Shown one piece after another: positions 42,314 to 53,926 of a DNA stretch of 64,000 bases. The notes under the pieces are model-generated. The model made no database searches, was not told the DNA's origin, and saw nothing but the letters and a program-made list of their open reading frames with translations. Origin of the DNA: Variovorax sp. 679 (lineage in GTDB: Bacteria > Pseudomonadota > Gammaproteobacteria > Burkholderiales > Burkholderiaceae_C); the NCBI RefSeq assembly GCF_003952185.1, contig NZ_RXFS01000006.1:248001-312000 (forward strand). The letters are read 5' to 3'. The position numbers and the translations under genes are program-made. The stretch's first letter is position 1; every line of letters begins with the position of its first letter.

Positions 42314-43930
42314 CTAGCGGGCCGCGATCAGCTGCATGCGGCTGAAGGCGATGCCAGTGGCCGCTTCGGCAGCCTGGTGCTGCTGCTCCAGCCTGAACCT
42401 GCCGACGATCTGCGAAAGGCTTCCGGCCTGTTCCTGCAGCGACTGGGCCGCGGCCGAGGCCTCTTCGACCAGCGCGGCGTTCTGCTGCGTCGCCTGGTCC
42501 ATCTGCGTGACGGCCTGGTTGATCTGCTCGATGCCCGAGGTCTGCTCCTGGCTCGCCGCGCTGATCTCGCCCATGATGTCCGTCACCCGCTTCACGCTGC
42601 CGACGATCTCTTCCATGGTGCGGCCCGCGTCGGCCACCTGCCGGCTGCCTTCCTCGACCTTCTCGACCGAGTCGCCGATCAGCGTCTTGATTTCCTTGGC
42701 GGCAGCAGCCGATCGCTGGGCCAGGCTGCGCACTTCCGATGCCACCACCGCGAAGCCGCGCCCCTGGTCGCCCGCGCGCGCCGCCTCGACGGCCGCGTTC
42801 AGCGCGAGGATGTTGGTCTGGAAGGCGATGCCGTCGATCACGCTGATGATGTCCACGATCTTCTTGGAAGACGCATTGATCGAGCCCATCGTCTCCACCA
42901 CCTGGAACACCACGCCGCCGCCCCTGACGGCCACTTCCGAGGCGGACGCGGCCAGCTGGTTGGCCTGGCGCGCGTTGTCCGCGTTCTGCTTGACGGTCGA
43001 GGTCAGCTCTTCGAGCGAGGCGGCGGTCTGCTCCAGCGAGCTGGCCTGCTCTTCGGTGCGCGAAGACAGGTCCTGGTTGCCCACGGCGATCTGCGTGCTG
43101 GCGGTCGACACATTCGTCACCACGCCATGCACCTGCGCCAGCGAGGCTTGCAGGGCGTCGCGCATCAGGTCGAGGGCGCGCAGCAGGTGACCGGTTTCGT
43201 CGCGGGCGTAGCTGGCCTGGGGCGTGCCCGTCAGGTCCATTTCGGCGATCGACTGCGCGATGGTCTCGGCGCTGCGCAGCGGGCGGGTGATGCTGCGGGC
43301 CAGCTGCCAGGCCAGCAGGGCGCCCAGCGCAAGGCTCACGGCGGAGCACACGATGAGCAGCGTGCTGGTCTGCGCGCGCAGGTTGTTGGCGCGGACGGCG
43401 GCGGCGTCGAGCTGCTCGCGCTGCAGGTCCACCACCTGCTGCACGCCCGCGATGTAGCTCACCGAGGTGGGCTGGAACTGCGAGTCGAAGATGCGGTTGG
43501 CGCCTTCGAGGTCGCCGGCGAGCTTGAGCTTGCTCACTTCCTCGCGCGCGGCGAGGTAGGCCTTGCGCAGGCCCGCGACTTTTTCGAGCAGCGCGCGTTC
43601 GTCGGGCTTGACGAGCTTTTCCTCGATGAATTTCTGCAGCTCGTTGGTGTTCTTGATCGACGCCGCCGTGGCCGGCGCGAAGTAGTCGATCAGGCTGGCA
43701 TCGCTGCTCTTGGCGATGGCGGCCGCCCGCTGCACGCCTGCGGTGGTGTGGCGCAGCCAGTCGGAGCCGGCGCGCTCGGTCTTCACGTTGTCCTCGATCA
43801 TGGCGTCTATCTCGCGGCTGAGCTGCTGCAGCTTCCACACCGCGGCGGCGCTGGTGGCGAGAAAGAGCGCCAGGATGATGCCCAGCACGATGGCCAGGCG
43901 CTTGCCGATTGAGACGTTGCTCAGGAACAT
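42314..43930 (-). CDS. methyl-accepting chemotaxis protein
   Basis: The 538-residue chemoreceptor has a first membrane helix at about 13-33 and a periplasmic four-helix-bundle ligand domain (about 35-190). A second helix near 195-215 leads into HAMP and a cytoplasmic signalling coiled coil whose tip reads [20 protein letters not shown]. The C-terminus lacks a CheR-docking pentapeptide. ATG 43930 has a GGAG site; the longer frame upstream is not family-like. Ligand unknown; no che genes are in the window. Confidence 0.94.
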   Translation of the reverse strand: MFLSNVSIGKRLAIVLGIILALFLATSAAAVWKLQQLSREIDAMIEDNVKTERAGSDWLRHTTAGVQRAAAIAKSSDASLIDYFAPATAASIKNTNELQKFIEEKLVKPDERALLEKVAGLRKAYLAAREEVSKLKLAGDLEGANRIFDSQFQPTSVSYIAGVQQVVDLQREQLDAAAVRANNLRAQTSTLLIVCSAVSLALGALLAWQLARSITRPLRSAETIAQSIAEMDLTGTPQASYARDETGHLLRALDLMRDALQASLAQVHGVVTNVSTASTQIAVGNQDLSSRTEEQASSLEQTAASLEELTSTVKQNADNARQANQLAASASEVAVRGGGVVFQVVETMGSINASSKKIVDIISVIDGIAFQTNILALNAAVEAARAGDQGRGFAVVASEVRSLAQRSAAAAKEIKTLIGDSVEKVEEGSRQVADAGRTMEEIVGSVKRVTDIMGEISAASQEQTSGIEQINQAVTQMDQATQQNAALVEEASAAAQSLQEQAGSLSQIVGRFRLEQQHQAAEAATGIAFSRMQLIAAR

Positions 43931-44057
43931 GATCGAACTCCGGAAACCAGGAAAGAGAAGGAGGAGGGCGACCGCAGGGCCGTCCTCCATCGCTGGTTAT
44001 CGGTAGTTCAATTGAAAACTTTAGAAAACTCCGGGCGTCGGCCGCCGGGGCCCTGGT

Positions 44058-45922
<1,865 letters not shown>

Positions 45923-46102
45923 GGGGCACCTCTTCTTTCGGTCGGCGGAACCAGAAGGAAATGGCGGTGTGCGGCAGGTTTTCAACCCGGCCGGGAGGGC
46001 CGGAGCTTCATGAAGCCTTCAGCGAAGGCTCAGCGGGCCTTCAGCAGGTTTCCGGACACTGAGCGCTCCCAAGAACTACACCCATATCCACGGGACACCA
46101 GC

Positions 46103-46291
46103 TTGAAGCACTTCATTCTCCTGATCGCCGTCGCCACCCTCGCGGCGGGCTGCGGCCACGACCGCCATCGCCATGACAGGGACCGCGACCACAACGGCAT
46201 TCCCGACCGCTACGAACGCAACCGCGACAGCGATGGCGACGGCGTGCCCGACCGCTACGACCGCCGCCCGAACGATCCGCGCAGGTACTGA
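46103..46291 (+). CDS. small lipoprotein with calcium-binding-type Asp repeats
   Basis: The 62-residue frame starts at TTG 46103 with KHFILLIAVATLAAGC, a good lipoprotein signal. It continues with a His/Asp/Arg-rich part holding two thrombospondin type-3-like repeats (RDHNGIPDRYERN and DSDGDGVPDRYDRRPNDP), which usually bind Ca2+. An ATG at 46010 in the same frame would hide the signal peptide behind 31 residues, so TTG is preferred. It converges on the lipoprotein hydrolase gene with a four-base gap. Confidence 0.6.
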   Translation: MKHFILLIAVATLAAGCGHDRHRHDRDRDHNGIPDRYERNRDSDGDGVPDRYDRRPNDPRRY

Positions 46292-46295
46292 CCGA

Positions 46296-47978
46296 TCAGG
46301 GGCCCTTGGGGCGCGACGACGGCTCCCACGAGTCGGGCGTGGTCGCCACCAGCGACTTGAAGTCCTTCCACGGCCGCGCGCCCGGAATGGTGCGCCCGCC
46401 GACGATCAGCCCCTTGGCGAACACCACCATGCGCTCGCGCAGGTAGGTCCGGTCGGACTCGGGCCAGGTCTCGATGGAATGCGGCCCGCGCGCGAGCACG
46501 ATCTCCTTCAGGCCGCGGATGCGGTTGTAGGCGGCCACGGTGCCTTCGAGCGTTTCCGCGCGGTCCCACAGGCCCTTGCCGAAGAAGGCGGCCGGCCAGC
46601 GGTCCATGCCCGCGAGCGTCGACGAGTTGGGATAGAAGACGATGTGATGCTCGGCCGCCATGCCGCCCAGGAACAGGTTGCGGTCGGCCAGGTCGGGCGA
46701 ATCGCCCACGTAGCCCGCGCCGCTGGCGAACGACGACAGCAGCAGCGCGCCTCGTATGTTCCGCAGGCCCTTGGCCGGCGTGCAGTTGGGCTGGGGCATG
46801 TCGAAGCTGCACTGGGCCACGTAGTTCTTCGTCATGGCCCAGGCGGTGGACATCGAGCCGCGCGAATAGCCGCCGAGCACCAGCGGAATTTCGCTGGCCG
46901 GCATGCCCGCCAGCAGCCGGCCCCGCGTGGCCTCGCCTTCGAGCACTTCGCCCTTCGGCGTGAGGATGCGCAGGCCGCGCCCGGTTTCCAGTGCCGTGAG
47001 CGCGCGGAACACGTCCTCGCCTTGCTCCAGCGTGTTGGTGTCGCTGAAGCCGCCCGACAGCCCCTCGCCGCGCCGGTCGTAGGCCAGCACGTCGAAGCCG
47101 GCCTTGTTGAGCGCGTACAGGTTCTCGCGCCACCAGCGCTGGCCCATGGTCTCGGTGGTTGCGTTGGGGAAATTGACCGGCACGGTCTTGCCGGTCTTCT
47201 CGTCGACGCGGTAGGAGGCCTCGTCGGGATGCTGGATGGCCGTGAGCTGCCCGCCGCCGCCCGGCGCCATGATGACCAGCGCGCGCGTCTTCCTGCCCTT
47301 GCCGTCGTCGATGCCCGCGCCTTCGATGTACCAGCCGCGCAGCTTGATGTCGCCGGTCATCTTCAGGTCGATGCGCTCGAAGGTGTCGCGCGGCGCGGTG
47401 AACTCCACCACGTAGGTGCGCGCGTCGGCCTCGGCGATGCCCTCGCGGTACGGCGCCCTGGCGAAGAAGGCGGGGCGGCGGATCTGCTTCAGGTCGACGT
47501 TGCTGCCGTCGGGGTCGATCCTGCCGGAAGGGTCGACCACCCCGGTCGAGCGCGTGGCGCGTTCCTTGTTGGGCGGCAGCCAGCGCTGCATCTGCGCGTC
47601 GATGCGCTTGAAGCAGGCCGGGTCTTCCTTGCAGGCGCGCCAGCGGGACTTGAGCTTGTCGTCGGTGAATTCGCCGATGTAGTAGTTGCCGCCGGCGTAA
47701 CCCGCCGGCGGACGGTTGGCCGTCATCAGCACCGGCACGCAGACCTTGGCTCCCTTGCTGTTCTTCGGATCCTGCGGCAGGAGGTAGCCGCTCATCATCG
47801 CGTTGCGGTCGGTGCCGACCCAGGCGGTGCAGTCGGTGGGCGGCGGCGTGCTGGCCGCGGCCTCGCGCTGGGCTTCGGTGGGGCCGGAGCATGCGCCCAG
47901 CAGGAGCACGGCGGCGATGCCGGATGCTGTCATGCAGCGATGGAGCCCGGCAGGGCGCATGGTCGTTTCGGTCAGCAT
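46296..47978 (-). CDS. lipoprotein alpha/beta hydrolase
   Basis: The 560-residue protein has a lipobox LLLGAC near residue 30. An alpha/beta hydrolase domain lies further on: VIMAPGGGGQL, VLAYDRRGEGLSGGFSDTN and the nucleophile motif LGGYSRGSMSTAW. Many Cys pairs are spread along the chain (CKEDPACF, CSFDMPQPNC), suggesting periplasmic disulfides. Two starts are possible: ATG 47978 or ATG 47960. It is likely an envelope esterase or peptidase; the family is not identified further. Confidence 0.8.
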   Translation of the reverse strand: MLTETTMRPAGLHRCMTASGIAAVLLLGACSGPTEAQREAAASTPPPTDCTAWVGTDRNAMMSGYLLPQDPKNSKGAKVCVPVLMTANRPPAGYAGGNYYIGEFTDDKLKSRWRACKEDPACFKRIDAQMQRWLPPNKERATRSTGVVDPSGRIDPDGSNVDLKQIRRPAFFARAPYREGIAEADARTYVVEFTAPRDTFERIDLKMTGDIKLRGWYIEGAGIDDGKGRKTRALVIMAPGGGGQLTAIQHPDEASYRVDEKTGKTVPVNFPNATTETMGQRWWRENLYALNKAGFDVLAYDRRGEGLSGGFSDTNTLEQGEDVFRALTALETGRGLRILTPKGEVLEGEATRGRLLAGMPASEIPLVLGGYSRGSMSTAWAMTKNYVAQCSFDMPQPNCTPAKGLRNIRGALLLSSFASGAGYVGDSPDLADRNLFLGGMAAEHHIVFYPNSSTLAGMDRWPAAFFGKGLWDRAETLEGTVAAYNRIRGLKEIVLARGPHSIETWPESDRTYLRERMVVFAKGLIVGGRTIPGARPWKDFKSLVATTPDSWEPSSRPKGP

Positions 47979-48199
47979 GGAATCGGGTGTTCCGGAAGAA
48001 AGGAGGAAGGCGAAATTGGAGTCCCTGATCTTCGCCGCATCAGCGTTCCTCAATGTGGCAGCCAGAACCGTTTCTGGATGCAAGTACGTTCCTTGTCGGC
48101 TGTAGGACGCGTCCTGCACGCGCATGCGCTTTTTTCCACTCCTCGCTGCCCCGGCATGCGCGTCCAATCGCCGCCGCTTCACAAGGAGACAAGAGAGTC

Positions 48200-48466
48200 A
48201 TGAACTTCGAAGGCATCTATTGCTTCGACACCGCGAGCGTGCGATTTGCCTTCTACCCCGAAGGCCCTGGCGGCCCGCGAGTCATCGCGCAGATTTCCGA
48301 GGAAACCCTGCACGACGAATTCGGCGCACGCGAAGTCGGAGACCGCCTGCTGGAGGCATGCAGGCAGCACTTTCACGTCATCGAGCCCGTGGCCGTTGCC
48401 CGCTACCAGGCGGGACCGCATCGGTCCATCACGCTCACGATCGACGACTTCGCACTGCACGCCTGA
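48200..48466 (+). CDS. DUF1488-like small protein
   Basis: The 88-residue protein has the order seen in DUF1488 proteins: VRFAFYPEGPGGPRVIAQIS, EETLHDEF, a central FHVIEPVAVARYQ and a final ITLTIDDFALHA. It is cytoplasmic, with no signal peptide. A purine-rich GGAGACAAGAGAG site precedes ATG 48200. Function unknown. It converges on a small protein gene at 48504. Confidence 0.7.
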   Translation: MNFEGIYCFDTASVRFAFYPEGPGGPRVIAQISEETLHDEFGAREVGDRLLEACRQHFHVIEPVAVARYQAGPHRSITLTIDDFALHA

Positions 48467-48503
48467 AGAGCCGGCAAGGCTCGAAGCGCTGCATGCGATC
48501 GAT

Positions 48504-48710
48504 TCAACCGTGCCCGGCAGGCGCGCGGTGGCGGATCTCGCTTTGCAGTGCGCGCTGGCCGGCCGAGAGAGCCAGTTCATAGCTCTCGGAGGCGTCGTAG
48601 GCCTTGCGCAGAACGCGCGGGTGGGCGCCCTTGTCGTCGGTTTCGAGCAGCTGCCAGACGAAGGCGCCCGGCAGCGGCTCCTGGATGATCAGTTCGATGG
48701 GGTGTGTCAT
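48504..48710 (-). CDS. small hypothetical protein
   Basis: The 68-residue cytoplasmic protein shows PIELIIQEPLPGAFVWQLLE and a helical part (YELALSAGQRALQSEIRHRA). It starts at ATG 48710 and has no recognised domain. Good codon use and a clean position between convergent and divergent neighbours support it as real. Confidence 0.55.
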   Translation of the reverse strand: MTHPIELIIQEPLPGAFVWQLLETDDKGAHPRVLRKAYDASESYELALSAGQRALQSEIRHRAPAGHG

Positions 48711-48867
48711 GGCTTCACCATGGCGCCGAGCGGGCGTCTTGTCTGTAGGTCCGGGCGACTTTCAGGCTTGGGCGCCAGCTGGCGCGGTCATCCGCCTCGA
48801 CAAAGGCTGCCTTGCCAGGTGTCGAGCTCTTCGCGCTGCGGGAGCGGCTTTCTTTGCCGCTCGGGTA

Positions 48868-49566
48868 TCAGCCCGCCTTTCGGAACGTGAGGTTGATGCG
48901 GACGGCACCCAGCAGCGGGTGCGGTTCGTCCTTCAACGGCAGTACGCCGTGATAGCGCAGCCGGTCCTCGCCGCCCCAGACGACGACATCGCCATGCATC
49001 AGCGGCACCCGCGCAGCCTTGTCGCCGCGCGCATGTCCGCCGAACAGGAACACGGCAGGCATGCCGAGCGACACCGAGACGATGGGCGCGCCGTAGTCGC
49101 GTTCGTCCTTGTCCTGGTGCAGCGAGAGCCGTGCGCCGGGCGCATAGCGGTTCACCAGGCAGGCATCGGGCGCGAAGCCGTCGAAGCCAGCCGTCGTGGC
49201 CGCTTCGCGCGCCAGTCGGGTCAAGGGTTCGGGCATGGCGGGCCAGGGCTTGCCGCTGTCGGGATCGGTGGCGCTGTAGCGGTAGCCGCGCCGGTCGCTG
49301 GTCCAGCCCAGTGCGCCACAGTTGGTCAGCGCGACGGACATGGTGAAGCCGCCCGGCGTGACGAGATGGCGGAACGGCGCCTGCGCTTCCACGGCGCGGA
49401 TCGCGGGCAGAAGCTCGTCGACGAAGGGAAGGGCGAAGCCGGGCAGCACGAAGGCACCGATGCCCAGCGGTTCGCGCGCTTCGCGGGGCGGGTCGTCGAA
49501 CAGGGCGAGGGTGGCTGCCGCTGGCCCGTTGCCGATGTTCCTGGAGTTCGTCGTCATCTTGTTCAT
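48868..49566 (-). CDS. alkB: AlkB-type 2-oxoglutarate/Fe(II) DNA repair dioxygenase
   Basis: The 232-residue protein has the AlkB iron site His150-x-Asp152 (LSLHQDKDE) and His206 (LRYHGV), and the 2-oxoglutarate-binding RINLTFR with Arg223 and Arg229. Spacing between these residues equals that of E. coli AlkB, and the nucleotide-lid region LTNCGALGWTSDRRGYRYS fits. It removes methyl groups from 1-methyladenine and 3-methylcytosine. ATG 49566 is preferred; the longer frame upstream is not family-like. No ada gene is adjacent. Confidence 0.95.
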   Translation of the reverse strand: MNKMTTNSRNIGNGPAAATLALFDDPPREAREPLGIGAFVLPGFALPFVDELLPAIRAVEAQAPFRHLVTPGGFTMSVALTNCGALGWTSDRRGYRYSATDPDSGKPWPAMPEPLTRLAREAATTAGFDGFAPDACLVNRYAPGARLSLHQDKDERDYGAPIVSVSLGMPAVFLFGGHARGDKAARVPLMHGDVVVWGGEDRLRYHGVLPLKDEPHPLLGAVRINLTFRKAG

Positions 49567-49751
49567 TGCCCCCGATCTTTGCCGAAAAGCCGGATCCGTC
49601 CCGTGGGCCCTGTTCGATGACGGGCGGTCCGGCGAATGCGCCCGCACCTCCCATGTTCGCGCGATGCCGTTTGGCGGCGCAGCCCGTACCCTCGTCACCC
49701 CTCTGGCCATAAGTAGTGCTTAGGGTTTAAATTCCAAAAAATACGTATTCA

Positions 49752-50003
49752 ATGGATGACGGTGAATCCACCATGGACGGCGCTCGACTCGCTCTAAGCG
49801 TTCCAGAAGGCTGGACGGGTTGGGTCGAGCTCATGCGTACGCCGAGCGGTACCTACGCCGGTATCGCCGAGCTGAGCTTCAGCGGCATTCCGCGCTGCGC
49901 GCTCGTCATCACGCAGCAGCTGTCGTGGGACGCGGCGGTCGAACGGGCCACGCTGCGGGCCGATCATTTCGTCAGGCAATGGGGGCCGGCGGGGCGCTCC
50001 TGA
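49752..50003 (+). CDS. small hypothetical protein, paralogue of the one at 9145
   Basis: The 83-residue protein shares the pattern VPEGWTG, SGTYAGIAELSFSG, ITQQ and ATLRADHFVRQ with the protein at 9145-9411. A perfect 10-bp palindrome AATACGTATT lies only two bases before ATG 49752, in an AT-rich patch; a second ATG seven codons in is possible. Function unknown; no signal peptide. Confidence 0.7.
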   Translation: MDDGESTMDGARLALSVPEGWTGWVELMRTPSGTYAGIAELSFSGIPRCALVITQQLSWDAAVERATLRADHFVRQWGPAGRS

Positions 50004-50132
50004 GAGGGGCTTGAACTTCCTGCGGCGGCGCACGCAGCAGATGGCGCGGGCTCGTGGTAGAAACCGCGAGCCTTTTCTGGGCCATACCCGGGCCACGCCC
50101 GACCCACGCTCCAATCCTCGCACCGCCCCTCC

Positions 50133-51761
50133 ATGCCTCACTTCCCCCGCCGGACTGCCGACAACCCGCATGTCCGATGGCTGGCCTGGCTGTTGCTGGG
50201 CATCGCGGCCTTGTGCCTGGCGGGCTGCGCCGGCCTGCCGTCGGAGGTTCAGCGCAAGCCTTCGGTCGCCATCGCGGACGGCGCCGACACCAACCTGGGC
50301 CGACTCGTGAAGGCGGCCGCGCCGCCCGGCGAGCCGCTGAGCGGTTTCCGGCTGCTGCCGATGCCGCAGTTCTCGCTGCATGCGCGCATCGAGCTTGCGC
50401 GCCGGGCCCAACGCTCCATCGACGTGCAGTACTACCTTGTACAGAACGACGAGACCGGCCGCTACCTGCTGCGTGCCCTGCGCGACGCGGCCGACCGGGG
50501 CGTGCGCGTGCGGCTGCTGGCGGACGACCTCTACACCGCCGGCGCCGATCCGCTCTTCGCGAGCTTCGCCTCGCACCCGAACGTGGAGGTGCGGTTCTTC
50601 AATCCGTTTCCCGCGGGGCGCGACCGCTTCGGCACCCGGTGGGCCTGGTCGATCCTCGACTTCGACCGCGTGCACCGCCGCATGCACAACAAGCTGTACG
50701 TGGTGGACAACACCATCGGCGTGATGGGCGGGCGCAACATGGCCAACGAGTACTTCCTGCGCGACGGGGGCTCGAACTTCATCGACATCGACACGCTGGT
50801 GGCCGGCGCCGTGGTGCCCAGGCTGTCCTCGCTGTTCGACATGTACTGGAACAGTCCGTACGTCTATCCCATCGAGTCGCTGGTGCCGCCCACCGGCGAA
50901 ACGCCGCAGCAACTGCGCGAGCGATTCGACCGCCTCACCACCGGCCCGGAGCAGCTGCACCCCGAGGAGCCCGGGTCCACCGACCTGCTGGGCAACAACC
51001 CCCTGGCCAAGGACCTGGACGCCGGCGCGCTGAAGCTGGTCTGGGCCCGTGCCGAGGCGTACGCCGACCCGCCCGCCAAGGCGCTCGGCCCGACCGACGA
51101 GGCGCGCGGCCTGCCCGCCGACGAGTCGAAGGACAGCGTGCTCTACAACGTGCAGCGCTACCTGCGCGGCGCCGAGAACGAGATCATGCAGACCACGCCC
51201 TACCTGATTCCGGGGCGCGGCGGCATGGAGACGATCCGCATCGTGCGCGGCAACGGCGTGGGCTACACCATCGTCACCAATTCGCTGGCGGCCACCGACG
51301 AGTCGCTGGTGCACATCGGCTACCGCCGCTATCGCTCCCAGATGCTGCGCCTGGGCGTGGAGCTGTACGAGCTGAGTCCCAAGCGGGTGGAGCAGACGAA
51401 GCGCTTCGGCATGTACGGCTCTGCAAGCGGCAGGCTGCACGGCAAGTCGGCGGTGATCGACCGCAAGATCGTCTTCATCGGCTCGATGAACTTCGACCCG
51501 CGCTCGATGCTGCACAACACCGAGGTCGGCATCTTCATCTTCAGCCCGCAGATCGCTCAGCAGCTCACCAGCCTGATCGGCTTCATCCGGCTGGACGGCG
51601 CCTACCAGCTCCAGCTGGGCCCGACGGGCGCCATCGAGTGGGTGAGCCCGGCCTCGGGCGACGCGGCCGACACCATCCTGCACCGGGAGCCCGAGACGGA
51701 CTTCTGGTCGCGCTGGAAGCTCGAACTGCTCGCGCCGCTGGTACCCGAGAGCCTGCTTTAG
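50133..51761 (+). CDS. phospholipase D-family lipoprotein, cardiolipin synthase C-like
   Basis: The 542-residue protein has a lipobox LAGC (Cys32) and two HKD motifs: HNKLYVVDNTIGVMGGRN (His185, Lys187, Asp192) and HGKSAVIDRKIVFIGSMNFD (His436, Lys438, Asp443). Two HKD motifs and a lipoprotein or membrane start are typical of ClsC-type enzymes that make cardiolipin from phosphatidylglycerol and phosphatidylethanolamine, though other PLD activities are possible. It starts at ATG 50133. Confidence 0.88.
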   Translation: MPHFPRRTADNPHVRWLAWLLLGIAALCLAGCAGLPSEVQRKPSVAIADGADTNLGRLVKAAAPPGEPLSGFRLLPMPQFSLHARIELARRAQRSIDVQYYLVQNDETGRYLLRALRDAADRGVRVRLLADDLYTAGADPLFASFASHPNVEVRFFNPFPAGRDRFGTRWAWSILDFDRVHRRMHNKLYVVDNTIGVMGGRNMANEYFLRDGGSNFIDIDTLVAGAVVPRLSSLFDMYWNSPYVYPIESLVPPTGETPQQLRERFDRLTTGPEQLHPEEPGSTDLLGNNPLAKDLDAGALKLVWARAEAYADPPAKALGPTDEARGLPADESKDSVLYNVQRYLRGAENEIMQTTPYLIPGRGGMETIRIVRGNGVGYTIVTNSLAATDESLVHIGYRRYRSQMLRLGVELYELSPKRVEQTKRFGMYGSASGRLHGKSAVIDRKIVFIGSMNFDPRSMLHNTEVGIFIFSPQIAQQLTSLIGFIRLDGAYQLQLGPTGAIEWVSPASGDAADTILHREPETDFWSRWKLELLAPLVPESLL

Positions 51762-51881
51762 GCGGGGTCGGTCCGCATCCTCAAAACAGAGGATGGTCGG
51801 GAGGAGGGGGCTCCAGAAGAATCGCAACGCTCGTGTTACGAGTTGATTCTTTTGTTTGCTCCTTCACTCACCAGACCATCC

Positions 51882-53813
51882 ATGAAAACAAACTTTGCGA
51901 TCTCCGCGGCCTCCGGCCGGTCCTTCTTCAAGACGACGCGCTGCGCATGCGCAGTGGCGCTCCTGATCTCGCTCGGTGCCTGTGGCGGAGGTGGGGGCGG
52001 CGGTGGCGGCGGGTTCGCCGGCTTCCCGGCCTCGGGCAGCGGCAACCCGCCGGCCAGCAATCCGCCAGCCAGCGATCCGCCGGCCGCATCGGCGCCGGTT
52101 ACGTTTTCGGGCACGGCAGCCTCCGGTCTGCCGCTGGTGGGTACCGTCACCGTCAAGGACGCCAAGGGCGCGACCAAGACCGAACCGCTGGTCAACGGCA
52201 ACTACAAGATCGACGTGAGCGGCATGACCGCGCCCTTCGTCTTCCGTGCCGAGGGCACGGTGGCCGGCGAGCGCGTGGTGATCCATTCGGCTGCGACAGC
52301 CGCCGACGTCAACGGCACCATCAACATCACGCCGCTGACCGACCTGGTGGTGGCCAACATCGCCGGCCGGCTGGCCTCGCAGTATTTCGACGGTGGCGAG
52401 TTCGCCTCGCTCACCCCCGAGCAGCTCAAGGCGGAGTCCGACGGCCTGAAGGCCAAGCTGCTGCCGGTGCTGCAGGCCATGGGCGTCGACGCCAGCATCG
52501 ACCTGCTGCGCACGGCCTTCACGCCGCTGTCGAGCGCGCTGGACAAGGCGCTCGACGTGCTGCGCGTGAGCGTCGACCCGGCCACCAACGTGGCGACCAT
52601 CACCAACGTCGTCACGCAGCAGCAGATCTCGGACGACCTGGCCGTGAAGGCGGCGGCCGAGACTTCGACCACGCCGATGAGCGGCTCCGGCATGGACACG
52701 GCGGCCAACGACATCGTGCTGATCCGCAAGGTGCTGTCCGACTTCGTGGGCAAGTTCGCGACCGGGCTGCCCGCGCCGTCGGAGCTGCTGTCGCTGATGA
52801 CCGACGGTACCAACCCGGTCACCGGCACCTACGGCTTCAGGTCCTCCGACCTCAACGCCGCGCAGTTCGCGAACGAAACGGCGACCGACACCAATCTCGT
52901 GGGCGCCAGCTTCACCGACGTGGTCATCAAGCGCATCAACTACACCATCGACGCGAACAACACGAGCCCGCGCGCGTATGTCGAGTTCACGCACAAGGAC
53001 AAGAACGGCGTTGCCTTCAGCAACAACCAGGGCATGCAGATCGTCAAGGGCACGGACGGCGCGTGGCGCCTGCGCGGCGACGGGCGCGTGCTGGACATCA
53101 ATCCGCACGTCCACGCCACCAAGGAAAAGGCGTCTGGTTGCGTGAGCAGCTCGCTGCAGTTCGAGATCCAGGACACGAACACCTCCAACAGCGGCAACGT
53201 CGCGTCGGTGGTCGTCACCGGCCCGGGGCTGCCCGCCGGCGGCCTGCGCCACTCGCGTCCCTCGAGCGGCGGCCCGTGGCCGATCGATGGCGGCTCGACC
53301 TACAACTATTACTACCTGACGTCGAACTGCCCCGGCCTGCCGAACGCCGGCCTGAGCGACAGCGCGATCGCGGCGCTTCCCGCCACGCCCGAGTACACCT
53401 TCACGGCCTACGAGAGCGACGGCACGACGGTGGCCAAGTTCAACGGCTTCGACATCATCTACAAGCACCGCTTCCACGGTCGGCCGATGACGCTGGCGGA
53501 AGCCGTCGCCACGAGCTACCCGGGCTTCTCGACCACGCCGGCCCTGTCGTCCTACTCGGGCGGCAGCGACTTCTCGATCAGCGCCACCGGCCTGAACCCG
53601 GGCTTCGCCGCGCAGTTCTTCCTGAACCTGATGGCGGGCCCCTCGGGCGGCGCGCAGGATCTGGCCGACGTGGCGTCGTCGGCCACGGGCACGGCATCGA
53701 AGACCTTCAACCTGCCGGCGCAGGGCTCGGTGGCCTACCGGAACATGTTCGTCAGCACCTACGACAGCAGCTGGCGCGAGATCGTGCTTCGCGACAACAC
53801 GACGGCCGAATGA
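51882..53813 (+). CDS. large lipoprotein of unknown function
   Basis: The 643-residue protein begins KTNFAISAASGRSFFKTTRC and has lipobox SLGAC. A run of ten glycines and a Gly/Ser/Pro-rich linker follow, then beta-rich modules. One resembles a carboxypeptidase-regulatory fold (SGLPLVGTVTVKDAKGATK). It looks like an extracellular or outer-membrane adhesin or structural lipoprotein. ATG 51882 gives the signal peptide; the frame upstream begins with TTG and no signal. A hairpin terminator follows at 53869. Confidence 0.75.
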   Translation: MKTNFAISAASGRSFFKTTRCACAVALLISLGACGGGGGGGGGGFAGFPASGSGNPPASNPPASDPPAASAPVTFSGTAASGLPLVGTVTVKDAKGATKTEPLVNGNYKIDVSGMTAPFVFRAEGTVAGERVVIHSAATAADVNGTINITPLTDLVVANIAGRLASQYFDGGEFASLTPEQLKAESDGLKAKLLPVLQAMGVDASIDLLRTAFTPLSSALDKALDVLRVSVDPATNVATITNVVTQQQISDDLAVKAAAETSTTPMSGSGMDTAANDIVLIRKVLSDFVGKFATGLPAPSELLSLMTDGTNPVTGTYGFRSSDLNAAQFANETATDTNLVGASFTDVVIKRINYTIDANNTSPRAYVEFTHKDKNGVAFSNNQGMQIVKGTDGAWRLRGDGRVLDINPHVHATKEKASGCVSSSLQFEIQDTNTSNSGNVASVVVTGPGLPAGGLRHSRPSSGGPWPIDGGSTYNYYYLTSNCPGLPNAGLSDSAIAALPATPEYTFTAYESDGTTVAKFNGFDIIYKHRFHGRPMTLAEAVATSYPGFSTTPALSSYSGGSDFSISATGLNPGFAAQFFLNLMAGPSGGAQDLADVASSATGTASKTFNLPAQGSVAYRNMFVSTYDSSWREIVLRDNTTAE

Positions 53814-53868
53814 CCGACTGAGGCAGGGAGGATTGGCGCCCGTTTTTCTTCAGGCGCCCTGAAAGCCG

Positions 53869-53896
53869 AAAGCCCCCGAAAGGGGGCTTTCTTCTT
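53869..53896 (+). terminator. rho-independent terminator after the large lipoprotein gene
   Basis: AAAGCCCCC and GGGGGCTTT form a perfect 9-bp stem with a GAAA loop, followed by CTTCTT. It lies 56 bp after the lipoprotein stop. On the minus strand it may also stop transcription from the LytM-like gene. Confidence 0.8.
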
Positions 53897-53926
53897 GGGC
53901 GGCGGGCGCTGCCGTCGTCGCTGCCG

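Noticed and set aside
41447..43912. Plus-strand open frame of about 820 codons over the hydrolase and chemoreceptor genes
   Set aside because: Antisense shadow; the minus-strand genes carry clear motifs and the plus product does not.
51990..52020. Gly-codon run in the large lipoprotein as a phase-variable repeat
   Set aside because: The codons are mixed GGC, GGA, GGT and GGG, so there is no uniform short repeat that would slip easily.
50054..53821. Plus-strand frame of about 1255 codons covering the PLD-family and lipoprotein genes
   Set aside because: It runs in another frame over two real genes and reads as Arg/Gly/Ala-rich sequence without domains.
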